The notes below the pieces were generated by a model that saw only the letters and a program-made list of their open reading frames with translations, did no database searches and was not told the origin of the DNA. Of a stretch of DNA of 9,291 bases, positions 1 through 6,406 are shown piece after piece. The stretch spans positions 1-9,291 of the forward strand of contig JBOHQK010000091.1 of NCBI GenBank assembly GCA_050732195.1, in the 5' to 3' direction. Each line of letters opens with the position of its first letter. Position 1 is the stretch's first letter. The position numbers and the translations under genes are program-made. This DNA comes from JACPAU01 sp050732195. Its GTDB lineage: Bacteria; Methylomirabilota; Methylomirabilia; Methylomirabilales; JACPAU01.

Positions 1-888
1 GGCCGCGGCCGGGGCGGGCGCCACGACGGCCTGGAGCGCCTCCGAGGGGGGCGACGGCGGAGCGGGCCGGGCGAGGGGCGTCACCGGCGCCTCCGGAGCA
101 GCAGCGGGCGCCGCGGGAGCGGCGGCCGGCACCCGCAGGGCCTGGACAGCCACCCGGCCCACGTCCGGTAGGTCCCGCAGGCGAGCGGCCAGCGCCTCCG
201 GAGTCTCGGCCGTCCCCACCACCGCCTCGATCCTGCCCCCGAAGCGCCCCTGCTTGATCTCCTCCAGCGTCGGGGTGGCCCGGAACAGGTCCGCCATCTC
301 CGTGAGCTTCTTCAGGGTGATGTAGGCCCGGGCGGTCGGCAGGGGCGTGTCCTCGGCGATCTGCACCTCCACGCCGAGGAGGGGAAGGCCCCGCTCGGCC
401 GCCCAGCGCCCCGCGTCCTCCAGATCGGGCGGGATCGGCGCGGGCCCGCCCGCCGCCAGCCCCGCGGGGGCGGGAGGGAACGCCGGGGTCGGGGGGGCGG
501 CGGTGACGGGGCGCGACCGGTAGGCGGAGACCTTCTCCAGGAAGGGCTGGGCCGACACATTGGGGGGGGACCCGGCCGCCAGGTTCTCGACTCCCTGCCG
601 AAGGAGGTCCACCCCCTCGAAGAGGAGGTCCGCCGCTGCCCGGTCGAGGGTCCCCTCCCCCTTCCGGTACCCGTCCAGGAAGTCCTCCATCCGGTGGGAG
701 ACCTTGGCCAGGTCGTCGTAGCCCATGGAGGCGGACATCCCCTTCAGGGAGTGGGCTTCGCGGAAGAGGGTATCGATGACCGTCTTGTCCACTCCCCCCT
801 TCTCCAGCTCCAGGAGGAGGCGGTCCATCTTCTGAAGATGCTCCTGGGACTCGCTGATGAACATCTTCAGGTACTTGGACATGTCCAT
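1..888 (-). CDS. cheA: Chemotaxis histidine kinase CheA, N-terminal part (runs off the window)
   Basis: This reading frame is open from an ATG at 888 to base 1 (296 codons) and continues outside the window. Residues 1-105 form an Hpt (P1) domain: the phosphorylatable histidine is His46 in the segment REAHSLKGMSASMGY, close to His48 of E. coli CheA. Residues about 107-165 are a Pro/Ala-rich linker. Residues about 169-252 resemble the P2 domain of Thermotoga-type CheA, with the pattern ARAYITLKKL followed by TPTLEEIKQGRF. A second Ala/Pro-rich linker (about 254-296) leads to the missing dimerisation, kinase and CheW-like domains. CheA autophosphorylates in the cytoplasmic receptor array and passes phosphate to CheY. 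The start is 17 nt after the cheB stop, with GGCGG 8 nt upstream; a second ATG two codons later is the alternative. It is last of the seven linked genes seen here. Whether the catalytic domains are intact, or a C-terminal receiver is present, cannot be seen. Confidence 0.93.
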   Translation of the reverse strand, partial: MDMSKYLKMFISESQEHLQKMDRLLLELEKGGVDKTVIDTLFREAHSLKGMSASMGYDDLAKVSHRMEDFLDGYRKGEGTLDRAAADLLFEGVDLLRQGVENLAAGSPPNVSAQPFLEKVSAYRSRPVTAAPPTPAFPPAPAGLAAGGPAPIPPDLEDAGRWAAERGLPLLGVEVQIAEDTPLPTARAYITLKKLTEMADLFRATPTLEEIKQGRFGGRIEAVVGTAETPEALAARLRDLPDVGRVAVQALRVPAAAPAAPAAAPEAPVTPLARPAPPSPPSEALQAVVAPAPAAA

Positions 889-905
889 GGCTGGATCCGC
901 CTTGC

Positions 906-1538
906 TCAGCGCGCCGCAAGTGCCGCGGCCCGCTCCCGCAGGATGGCCCCGAGCGCCCGGGGCATCTCGGGCAGGGGAACCACCACGTCAGCGAGGGCGG
1001 CCTCGGCTAACGCCCGCGGCATCCCGTAGACCACGCAGGACTCCTCCGCCTCCGCCACCGCGACCCCCCCCTTCGCCTTGACCGCCCGAACTCCCTCGAG
1101 GCCGTCCTTCCCCATCCCGGTGAGGACCACGACGATGGCCCCGGCCTCACAGGCCTCGGCCAGGGAGCCGAAGAGGAGATCGGCCGCGGGGCGAACCCCG
1201 TGGCGGGGGGGGGCGTCGCTGAGGTGGAGGATCAACTGGCTGCCCCGGAGCCCCTGGCGCACCGTGAGGTGCCGGTCGCCCGGGGCCACGTAGACCAGGC
1301 CCGCCCGGACCACTTCGCCGGCGGCCGCGACCCGGATCGGGAGGGGCGATGTCTCCTGGAGCCGGCGCACCAGGGCCCCCACGAAGCGGGGCAGGATGTG
1401 CTGGACCACCAGGACCGGGACCGGTACCTCGGTCGGGAACTCGGCCAGGAGCGTCTGCAGGGCCTGCGGCCCCCCGGCCGAGGCCCCGATCGCCACCGCC
1501 AGGCGGGGGCGTTCCCCCCGCTGCTGCCCGCCCGTCAC
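906..1538 (-). CDS. cheB: Receiver-less CheB: protein-glutamate methylesterase domain only
   Basis: The 210-aa product is a CheB catalytic domain. CheB hydrolyses glutamyl methyl esters on MCPs and often deamidates glutamines, opposing CheR. The expected Ser-His-Asp triad is visible: Ser20 in AIGASAGGPQ, His47 in VVQHILPRF and Asp145 in LTGMGKDG. The segment VYVAPGDRHL (83-91) and the C-terminal segment with VVYGMPRALAEA are also typical of the family. Ordinary CheB is about 350 aa and begins with a receiver domain that inhibits the esterase until phosphorylated; here only about 12 residues precede the catalytic fold. The start is GTG at 1538 and shares GTGA with the cheY stop, so translation is probably coupled. 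A run of nine C (minus strand; 1205-1213) lies in the codons around residues 109-112, and the frame is intact across it. Identity is secure; how the enzyme is controlled without a receiver is unknown. Confidence 0.94.
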   Translation of the reverse strand: MTGGQQRGERPRLAVAIGASAGGPQALQTLLAEFPTEVPVPVLVVQHILPRFVGALVRRLQETSPLPIRVAAAGEVVRAGLVYVAPGDRHLTVRQGLRGSQLILHLSDAPPRHGVRPAADLLFGSLAEACEAGAIVVVLTGMGKDGLEGVRAVKAKGGVAVAEAEESCVVYGMPRALAEAALADVVVPLPEMPRALGAILRERAAALAAR

Positions 1539-1957
1539 CGCCGGGACCCCGGCCCGCCCCCGGCCGCCGGGACCCGCGGGCGGAACTGCTCGTCCAGCCC
1601 CAGGGCGCTCTGCACGACCTTCAGGACCCGGCTGGCCTGGAAGGGCTTCACGATGAAGTCCCGTGCGCCGGTCTCGATCGCCTCGGCGATGAGGGACTCC
1701 TGGCCCAGGGCGCTCACCATGATGACATTCGCCGCCTTATCCGCCCGGACGATCTCCCGGAGGGCGGTGATGCCGTCCATCACCGGCATGACAATGTCCA
1801 TGGTGATCACGTCCGGTGTCAGCTCCCGCTGGAGGCGGACCGCCTCGGCCCCATTCTCCGCCTCCCCCACCACTTCGAATCCTTCCCGGGAGAAGATGTC
1901 CCGGATCATCCCGCGCATGAAGAGGGCGTCGTCCACGATGAGGACCCGGATGGCCAT
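1535..1957 (-). CDS. cheY: Stand-alone response regulator, CheY type
   Basis: This is a single receiver domain of 140 aa. The acidic pocket is Asp9-Asp10, the phospho-acceptor is Asp54 (ITMDIVMPVMDG), the switch residue is Ser82 (VIMVSALGQ) and the conserved lysine is Lys104 (FIVKPFQ). The SALGQESLIAEAIETGA...DFIVKPFQASRVL pattern is that of Thermotoga/Bacillus-type free CheY rather than a CheB receiver, which argues against it being half of a broken cheB. The last 20 or so residues are a Gly/Pro/Arg-rich tail beyond the receiver fold. The ATG at 1957 has a GGAGG 6 nt upstream, inside the end of cheW, and lies 1 nt after the cheW stop. It probably takes phosphate from the neighbouring CheA; whether it acts on a flagellar motor or another output cannot be told here. 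Confidence 0.94.
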   Translation of the reverse strand: MAIRVLIVDDALFMRGMIRDIFSREGFEVVGEAENGAEAVRLQRELTPDVITMDIVMPVMDGITALREIVRADKAANVIMVSALGQESLIAEAIETGARDFIVKPFQASRVLKVVQSALGLDEQFRPRVPAAGGGPGSRR

Positions 1958-1958
1958 C

Positions 1959-2453
1959 TCAGGCCTCCGCCAGGTGGGTGAAGAACTTCCCCACGTTCAG
2001 GATGCTGACCTGCACCTCGTCGAGGTCCGCCAGCCCCTTGACCTTTCCCCCCCGGCTCCCCTCGCTCCCCAGTATCGGGCTCAGGTCGATCTGCGAGAGG
2101 GGGACGGCCCGGATCTCCGCCACCTCCTCCGCCAGGAGGGCGGCATCCAGGTTCGGGATGCTGAGATCCAGGATCACGGCGAACCGCTCGGCGGGCAGCG
2201 CGCTGACGGGGGTCCCGAGGCAACGGCTCAGGTCGTAGAGGGCCAGGATCTTGCCGCGCCAGGTGGTGATCCCCCGCATTTCGGGGGGGGCATTGGGGAC
2301 CCGGGTGATCCGCTCGACCGGGTGGATCTCCCGGACCGCGGCGAGCTCGAGCGCGTACCACTCCCCCGAGGCCCGCAGGAGGACGAACCGCTCCCGTTCC
2401 TCTGGCTCGGGCGGGGCCGGCTCCAGGACGAGATCGGACGAGGCCTCGGCCAT
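1959..2453 (-). CDS. cheW: Chemotaxis coupling protein CheW
   Basis: The product is a 164-aa cytoplasmic CheW, an SH3-like adaptor linking the MCP tip to CheA. After an acidic, Pro-rich lead of about 20 residues, the fold begins at RFVLLRASGEWYALEL. The central MRGITTWRGKILALYDL is the family core, corresponding to the usual RG-NLRGK-hPhhDL pattern, and the protein ends with VSILNVGKFFTHL, the usual last strand and helix. The ATG at 2453 overlaps the mcp stop by one base (TGATG); a GTG directly upstream at 2456 would add one residue and is possible. An AAGG lies just upstream inside the mcp end. Position between mcp and cheY fits one receptor-CheW-CheA complex. It is a single-domain CheW; no receiver (CheV-type) is attached. 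Confidence 0.93.
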   Translation of the reverse strand: MAEASSDLVLEPAPPEPEERERFVLLRASGEWYALELAAVREIHPVERITRVPNAPPEMRGITTWRGKILALYDLSRCLGTPVSALPAERFAVILDLSIPNLDAALLAEEVAEIRAVPLSQIDLSPILGSEGSRGGKVKGLADLDEVQVSILNVGKFFTHLAEA

Positions 2454-3706
2454 CACGCGGCGACCTTGAACCGCGCCACCAGCGCCTTCAGGGACTCGGC
2501 CAGGACCTGGAGCTGCTGGGCGGAGTCGGCCATCTGTTCCATGGAGGTGGTCTGCTCCATGGTGGCGGCGGAGGCCTCTTCGGTGGAGGCGGCGTTGTCT
2601 TCGGCCACCTTGGCGATCTCGTCAATGGTCTTCACCAGCTCCTCGGCCCCCTTGGTCTGCTGCTGGGTGAGGGCGGAGATCTCCTGGACCTTCTTCACCT
2701 CGTCCACCACCACCCGGACGATGTCCTCCAGGGACTCCCCGGTGAAGGTGAGGACCTTCCGCCCCGCCTCGATCTCCTTGGTGGCCCCCTCCATGGAGAC
2801 CAGGACCCTGGTGCTCTCCTCCTGGATCTCCTTGGTGATCGCCGCGATCCGCTCCGCCGAGGCCCCGGCCTCGCCGGCCAGTTTCCGGATCTCCTCCGCC
2901 ACCACGGTGAAGCCCTTCCCGTACTCCCCCGCCCGGGCCGCCTCGATGGTGGCGTTGAGGGCCAACAGGTGGGTCTGCTGGGCGATCCTGGTGATGACGT
3001 CCACGATGGTCCCGATCTGCTGGGTCTTGACCGAGAACCCCTTCACGTTGGCGGTCGAGGACTCCAGGATGCTGAAGACCTCCTTCATCTTGCCCATCGC
3101 CTCCTGAGACGACCGCCCTCCGGACTGGGCGGTGTAGCCGGCCTCGGCGGCCGCCTCGGCGGCCGACTTGGCCCGGGCGGCGATCTCGTTGATGCCCGAG
3201 GCCATCTCCCGCATGACCTTGGAGGTCTTCTCCACCAGCTCGGCCTGGTGCTCCGCCCCCTTGGCGATCTGCTCCACGGTCGCGGCGACCTCCTCGGTCG
3301 AGGCGTTCATCTGCTCCGCCGAGGCGGAGAGGGCGGTGGCGGAGGCCGTCACCTTTTCTGCGGTGGCCTTCGCCTCCGTCACGATGCTCCGCAGGCTCTT
3401 CACCATCTGGTTGAAGGCGGCGGCCAACGCGCCCAACTCGTCCTGGGACCGGACGGCCACGTCTCTCGTCAGGTCCCCTTCGCTCAGGATCTTGCTCGCC
3501 AGGGCCAACGCCGCCACCTCCCGGGCGATCCGGCCCGAGAGGTACTTGGCCATGACGGCGCCCACCAGGAGGGCGGAGAAGGCGCTGATGGCGTCCCGCG
3601 AGGGGATGTTGGGCAGGAGGACCGCGAGGCCGCCGCCCACGGCGGCGGTGGTCACGATCACCGTCAGAAACCCCAGCAGGATTTTGTTGCCGATGGACCC
3701 CTTCAT
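2453..3706 (-). CDS. mcp: Methyl-accepting chemotaxis protein without a periplasmic sensor domain
   Basis: The 417-aa product has two hydrophobic segments (about 9-31 and 39-57) joined by a loop of only about seven residues, a HAMP domain (about 54-108, ending DELGALAAAFNQMV), and a long coiled-coil signalling domain to the C-terminus. The hairpin tip is at 241-277 (IAQQTHLLALNATIEAARAGE, then YGKGFTVVAEEIRKLA). Candidate methylation sites ASTEE at 135-139 and 373-377 lie at equal distances from the tip, as expected for the two methylation helices. With no ligand domain, it probably senses through the membrane, HAMP or a partner. There is no CheR-docking pentapeptide; it ends RFKVAA. The ATG at 3706 has GGGAGG 8 nt upstream; an in-frame upstream start would add 32 Arg-rich residues with no family support. 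Unusual: the tip has His246 where receptors normally have Asn. Confidence 0.94.
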   Translation of the reverse strand: MKGSIGNKILLGFLTVIVTTAAVGGGLAVLLPNIPSRDAISAFSALLVGAVMAKYLSGRIAREVAALALASKILSEGDLTRDVAVRSQDELGALAAAFNQMVKSLRSIVTEAKATAEKVTASATALSASAEQMNASTEEVAATVEQIAKGAEHQAELVEKTSKVMREMASGINEIAARAKSAAEAAAEAGYTAQSGGRSSQEAMGKMKEVFSILESSTANVKGFSVKTQQIGTIVDVITRIAQQTHLLALNATIEAARAGEYGKGFTVVAEEIRKLAGEAGASAERIAAITKEIQEESTRVLVSMEGATKEIEAGRKVLTFTGESLEDIVRVVVDEVKKVQEISALTQQQTKGAEELVKTIDEIAKVAEDNAASTEEASAATMEQTTSMEQMADSAQQLQVLAESLKALVARFKVAA

Positions 3707-3757
3707 GCGGTCACCCTCCCTGTGGTGCCGCGGGCGACCCGGCAGAAGCCTGCGGAT

Positions 3758-3778
3758 GCGCGCCCGGTGCGGGCGCGC
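3758..3778 (-). promoter_or_regulatory. GC-only hairpin in the leader of the mcp gene
   Basis: A perfect 9-bp inverted repeat made only of G and C (3758-3766 with 3770-3778) surrounds a 3-nt loop, and overlaps a 14-nt perfect palindrome at 3769-3782. It sits in the 130-nt gap between the cheR stop and the mcp start, about 50 nt upstream of the mcp ATG. No T-run follows on either strand, so it is not a textbook intrinsic terminator. It could pause transcription, protect the downstream mRNA from decay, or reduce read-through between cheR and mcp. The repeat is plain; its role is inference. Confidence 0.45.
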
Positions 3779-3811
3779 CCGCCGGCCGCAATGCCAGCGC
3801 AAATCGCGGAC

Positions 3812-3840
3812 ACCCTATCGTAGGCCCCCGGGGAAGTCAA
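3812..3840 (-). promoter_or_regulatory. Possible sigma-70-type promoter ahead of mcp
   Basis: On the minus strand TTGACT (3840-3835) matches the -35 consensus at five of six positions. It is followed after exactly 17 nt by TAGGGT (3817-3812), a poor -10 box matching only the key first, second and last bases. The -35 overlaps the cheR stop codon. It would start a transcript with a leader of about 100 nt carrying the hairpin at 3758-3778, letting mcp and the genes after it be expressed apart from cheR. The -10 is weak, so this is tentative. Confidence 0.3.
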
Positions 3841-4706
3841 GCCTGCGCCCCCTCGCGCCGCGCCGGGCCCGCGTCGCTCTGCGCCGCCGCGCGGCGGCGG
3901 TAGATCCGCTCGCCCACATCCACCACCTCGAAGGCCTCCCGGGCCGGCCCAGAGAGGCCCTCCACCTTTCCCAGCACCAGGATCCCCCCGGGGCTCAGGA
4001 CCTCGGCGAAGGCCCGCAGGAGGCGTTGCTGGTGGGCCGGCGCCAGATAGATAAGGACGTTCCGGGAGAGGATCAGGTCCAGGCGCCGGAAGGGGGGCGG
4101 CGTCCGGAGGTCGTGGCGCTTCACGAAGACCATGCGCCGGATGGCCGGCACGAGCCGCACCCGCCCCTCCTCTTCCTCCTCGAAGTAGCGCGCCCGCACC
4201 TCCGGCGGCAACCCGCTAAGCTGCCGGGCAAGATAGCGGCCCGCCTTCGCCACCTCCAGGGAGCGGGTGTCGATGTCGGTCGCGTAGATGGCGGCCGACT
4301 GGCGCAGCCCCTGGGCGCGCCAGGCCTCCTGGAGGAGGATGGCCATCGTGTACGCCTCCTCCCCGGTGGCGCACCCGGCGCTCCAGACCCGGAGGGTCCG
4401 CCGCCCGGCCTCCGCCCGGGCCCGGCAGAGCGGGGGCAGGACGGTCTCCACCAGGGCCCGGAAAGTCTGGGGGTTCCGGAGGAACTGGGTGACGTTAATC
4501 GTGAGGGCCTCCAGGAGACGGGGCAGCTCCTCCGGATCCTGGCGGAGGACCTTCACGTAGGCCGCCAGATCCGGCACGCCCCGGGCGCGCTGCCGGACCG
4601 CCAGGCGCCGGCCCACGCACTTCTCCTTGTAGAGGGCCAGATCGAGCCCCGCCCGCTCCCGCAGCATCTCCTCCAGCGCGGCCCAGGCCGCCCCATCACT
4701 CCCCAT
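3837..4706 (-). CDS. cheR: Chemotaxis protein methyltransferase CheR
   Basis: CheR transfers methyl groups from S-adenosylmethionine to glutamates on MCPs, setting receptor adaptation against CheB. With the chosen start the product is 289 aa, normal for the family. An N-terminal helical domain (about 5-75) ends in INVTQFLRN (70-78). The SAM-binding Rossmann domain follows with WSAGCATGEEAYT (108-120), ATDID (142-146) and SRNVLIYL (214-221), the last with Ser where CRNVLIYF is more usual. The C-terminal 20 residues are charged and low in complexity. The ATG at 4706 is preferred because AGGAG (4717-4713) lies 6 nt upstream; an ATG at 4712 would directly abut that site. The ribosome site overlaps the HD-GYP stop codon, so the two genes are probably coupled. 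No TPR or other extra domain is fused. Confidence 0.94.
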   Translation of the reverse strand: MGSDGAAWAALEEMLRERAGLDLALYKEKCVGRRLAVRQRARGVPDLAAYVKVLRQDPEELPRLLEALTINVTQFLRNPQTFRALVETVLPPLCRARAEAGRRTLRVWSAGCATGEEAYTMAILLQEAWRAQGLRQSAAIYATDIDTRSLEVAKAGRYLARQLSGLPPEVRARYFEEEEEGRVRLVPAIRRMVFVKRHDLRTPPPFRRLDLILSRNVLIYLAPAHQQRLLRAFAEVLSPGGILVLGKVEGLSGPAREAFEVVDVGERIYRRRAAAQSDAGPARREGAQA

Positions 4707-4712
4707 GCGCAT

Positions 4713-4717
4713 CTCCT
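4713..4717 (-). promoter_or_regulatory. Ribosome binding site that decides the cheR start
   Basis: AGGAG on the minus strand overlaps the last two bases of the HD-GYP TAG stop (4718-4716). It stands 6 nt before the ATG at 4706 and 0 nt before the ATG at 4712. Normal spacing favours the ATG at 4706. Confidence 0.6.
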
Positions 4718-6191
4718 AGCGCAGCAACCGGCACAAGGCCTCAACCACCTTCGAATCGAAGGCCCGCCCCGCTTCCTCCTCCAGGAGGGCCAGGGCGCGC
4801 TCCATCGGGAGGGCGCGCCGGTAGGGACGGTCCGTGGTCAGGGCGTCGAAGACATCCGCAACCGCGATGATGCGGGCCAGGAGCGGGATGGCCTGCCCTC
4901 GGAGCCCGTCGGGGTAGCCGCTCCCGTCGTACCGTTCCTGATGGTGGCGGATGCAGGGCCGGACGTCCTGCAGGAAGTCCACCTCCGCGATGATCTGCTC
5001 CCCCACGATGGGATGGGACCGGATGTGGGCCCGCTCCCCCTCGTTGAGGGCGCCCGGCTTGTTCAGCACCTCAGTCCGGATCCCGATCTTCCCGATGTCG
5101 TGCAGCATGGCCCCGAACTGGAGCGTCCGGATCTCCCCGGGGGGGAGGCCCATCTCCTCCCCGAGGGCCACCGCGTACTGGGTGACCCGCTGGACGTGCC
5201 CCTTCGTGTACGGGTCCTTGGCCTCGATGGCCACCGCGAGCGCCTGGACGGTGTCGAGGACGCCCTTGGTCAGGGATGCGGCGAGGGGCTGACGCTCCAG
5301 CCCCTGACCGACGAGGGAAGCCAGCGCCGCGAAAAAGGCCCGCTCCGCATCCCCGAAGGGCGGGCTGGGCCGGCAGCCCAGACAGCAAAGGGTCGCCACC
5401 AGGCGCTCCCGGGATCGGACCGGAACCGCCACGAGACTCCGGATGGCCAGGCCCGTCTCCTCGGCGGACCACCGCTCGGCCGGCTCAATGGACTCCAGAA
5501 AGACCGGCATTCCCTGGCGCAAGAGGGGACCCAGGGGGCCGGCGGCGGCAGCCGGAAGGCCGGAGGCCGCCGCCGTGGAGAGGCCCCGGCTGGCCAAGAG
5601 AGTCAGGCCGGCTCCCCCCGGGCCTACCCCCAGGATGGCCAAGCCCTCCGCCGGTACCTCGGTAGCCAACAGGCCGAGAATGGCCTGGAGCATGGGACCG
5701 GGCTCCTCCCAGGTCTCGCGGGAGAGCTCGCTCACCGCCCCAAGCAGGGCGAGGCGTCCCGCCTCCCGGCTCCGCCCGGCCCGAGCCACCCGCCACCGGG
5801 TCCCCTCGCTTCTCGCCCACGGGGGGGAGAGGTGGCCCTGCCGGCTGGCCGGGGGCCTGATGACCGTCATGAGGAAGCCAATCACGGCCCTGTCCGGCCC
5901 CCGGAGGGGGGCCAGGGAAAGACCTGCTGCCAAGGGGCCCCGGCCATTCCTCCCACCCGGAGGCGTCAGGTGAACCGCTTCCTCTCCCTCGAGAAGTCGC
6001 CGGATGGTCGTCCGAATGGGGAGCCCCCTGAATTCTGGCAGGTTCCCAAGCGGCTGTCCCACCGCGCTCGCAGTAGGCCGGTTCAGCAGTTCTTCCATGC
6101 AACCATTCCAGGCCCGGATGACCAGGTCCGGGTCGAGGAGGGCCATGCAGAGGGGGAAGCGGTCTACGATCCCCGGATGGTATTCGTCCAT
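4716..6191 (-). CDS. PAS-GAF-HD-GYP protein, predicted cyclic di-GMP phosphodiesterase
   Basis: The 491-aa product has no clear membrane segment and is probably cytoplasmic. Residues about 10-110 look like a PAS domain (MALLDPDLVIRAWNGCMEELL, then a conserved GFLMTV strand). Residues about 145-300 look like GAF, ending in the usual VAVPVRSRERLVATLCC and FGDAERAFFAALASLVGQGLE segments. Residues about 308-491 are HD-GYP: GHVQRV with His332, the HD pair His364-Asp365 in HDIGKIGI, Lys368, NKPGALNEGE, His393, His416-His417, and DGSGYPDGL with Gly425-Tyr426-Pro427, then Asp446 in ADVFDALT. All expected metal ligands appear present, so it should hydrolyse c-di-GMP. Its ATG at 6191 is preceded by GAGG. 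It lies first in the row of chemotaxis genes and ends 9 nt before cheR, suggesting a link between c-di-GMP and this array. The signals bound by PAS and GAF are unknown. Confidence 0.92.
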   Translation of the reverse strand: MDEYHPGIVDRFPLCMALLDPDLVIRAWNGCMEELLNRPTASAVGQPLGNLPEFRGLPIRTTIRRLLEGEEAVHLTPPGGRNGRGPLAAGLSLAPLRGPDRAVIGFLMTVIRPPASRQGHLSPPWARSEGTRWRVARAGRSREAGRLALLGAVSELSRETWEEPGPMLQAILGLLATEVPAEGLAILGVGPGGAGLTLLASRGLSTAAASGLPAAAAGPLGPLLRQGMPVFLESIEPAERWSAEETGLAIRSLVAVPVRSRERLVATLCCLGCRPSPPFGDAERAFFAALASLVGQGLERQPLAASLTKGVLDTVQALAVAIEAKDPYTKGHVQRVTQYAVALGEEMGLPPGEIRTLQFGAMLHDIGKIGIRTEVLNKPGALNEGERAHIRSHPIVGEQIIAEVDFLQDVRPCIRHHQERYDGSGYPDGLRGQAIPLLARIIAVADVFDALTTDRPYRRALPMERALALLEEEAGRAFDSKVVEALCRLLR

Positions 6192-6352
6192 GCCGCCTCA
6201 CCGGGAGCGGGAGCCCGACCGGTCACGAGCGAGCCTCTGGGGAAGAAGATCCGGCTAAGATCTCAATAACACGGGTCTTTTTCCCTTTGCGCCTCCGCGT
6301 ATAACGTGCTAATAAAGATGGGGACGGACGACTCCTGACCCGCGTGAGAGGG

Positions 6353-6368
6353 TGCAATTCCCGGACCA
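6353..6368 (-). promoter_or_regulatory. Candidate sigma-54 promoter for the HD-GYP/chemotaxis operon
   Basis: The minus strand reads TGGTCCGGGAATTGCA (6368 to 6353). It fits the sigma-54 consensus TGGCACG-N4-TTGCA with mismatches only at the fourth and fifth bases. The invariant GG (-24) and GC (-12) are separated by exactly 10 nt. A start near 6342 would leave a leader of about 150 nt before the HD-GYP ATG. The region 6192-6406 between the divergent genes contains the least GC-rich stretch of the window (about 6255-6320), as expected for regulatory DNA. No enhancer-binding-protein site was recognised. Confidence 0.5.
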
Positions 6369-6406
6369 CCCCCTCCCCTTGAGGTGACAGCACCCGTTAG
6401 GCCGCC

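Noticed and set aside
1535..1957. The receiver and CheB as one gene broken by a frameshift
   Set aside because: The receiver matches free CheY (SALGQ... and DFIVKPFQ) rather than a CheB receiver. It has its own ribosome site, and the GTGA overlap is a normal coupling arrangement. It remains testable and is listed in the CheB finding.
1200..3107. 635-codon plus-strand open frame antisense to cheB, cheY, cheW and mcp
   Set aside because: No domain is visible and it lies entirely opposite four well-supported genes; it is a shadow of high-GC coding DNA.
3777..3800. Second sigma-54-like site (TGGCATTGCGGCCGGC) in the mcp leader, minus strand
   Set aside because: The -24 part is fair, but the GC of the -12 element is one base out of register and TTGC is absent.
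3707..3802. Longer mcp start adding 32 residues
   Set aside because: The extension is Arg/His-rich, absent from the family, and overlaps the leader hairpin. The ATG at 3706 has a strong ribosome site at normal spacing and puts the first membrane segment at the right place.
3168..6269. Very long plus-strand open frame (1033 codons) antisense to mcp, cheR and the HD-GYP gene
   Set aside because: Its sequence is low-complexity (Arg, Gly, Pro, Ala, His) with no recognisable domain, while the minus strand has complete, motif-bearing genes. Long antisense frames are expected in DNA with G/C at nearly every third position.
6300..6305. TATAAC as a -10 box for the plus-strand CorC-type operon
   Set aside because: There is no acceptable -35 element 16-18 nt upstream, so it cannot be called a promoter from sequence alone.
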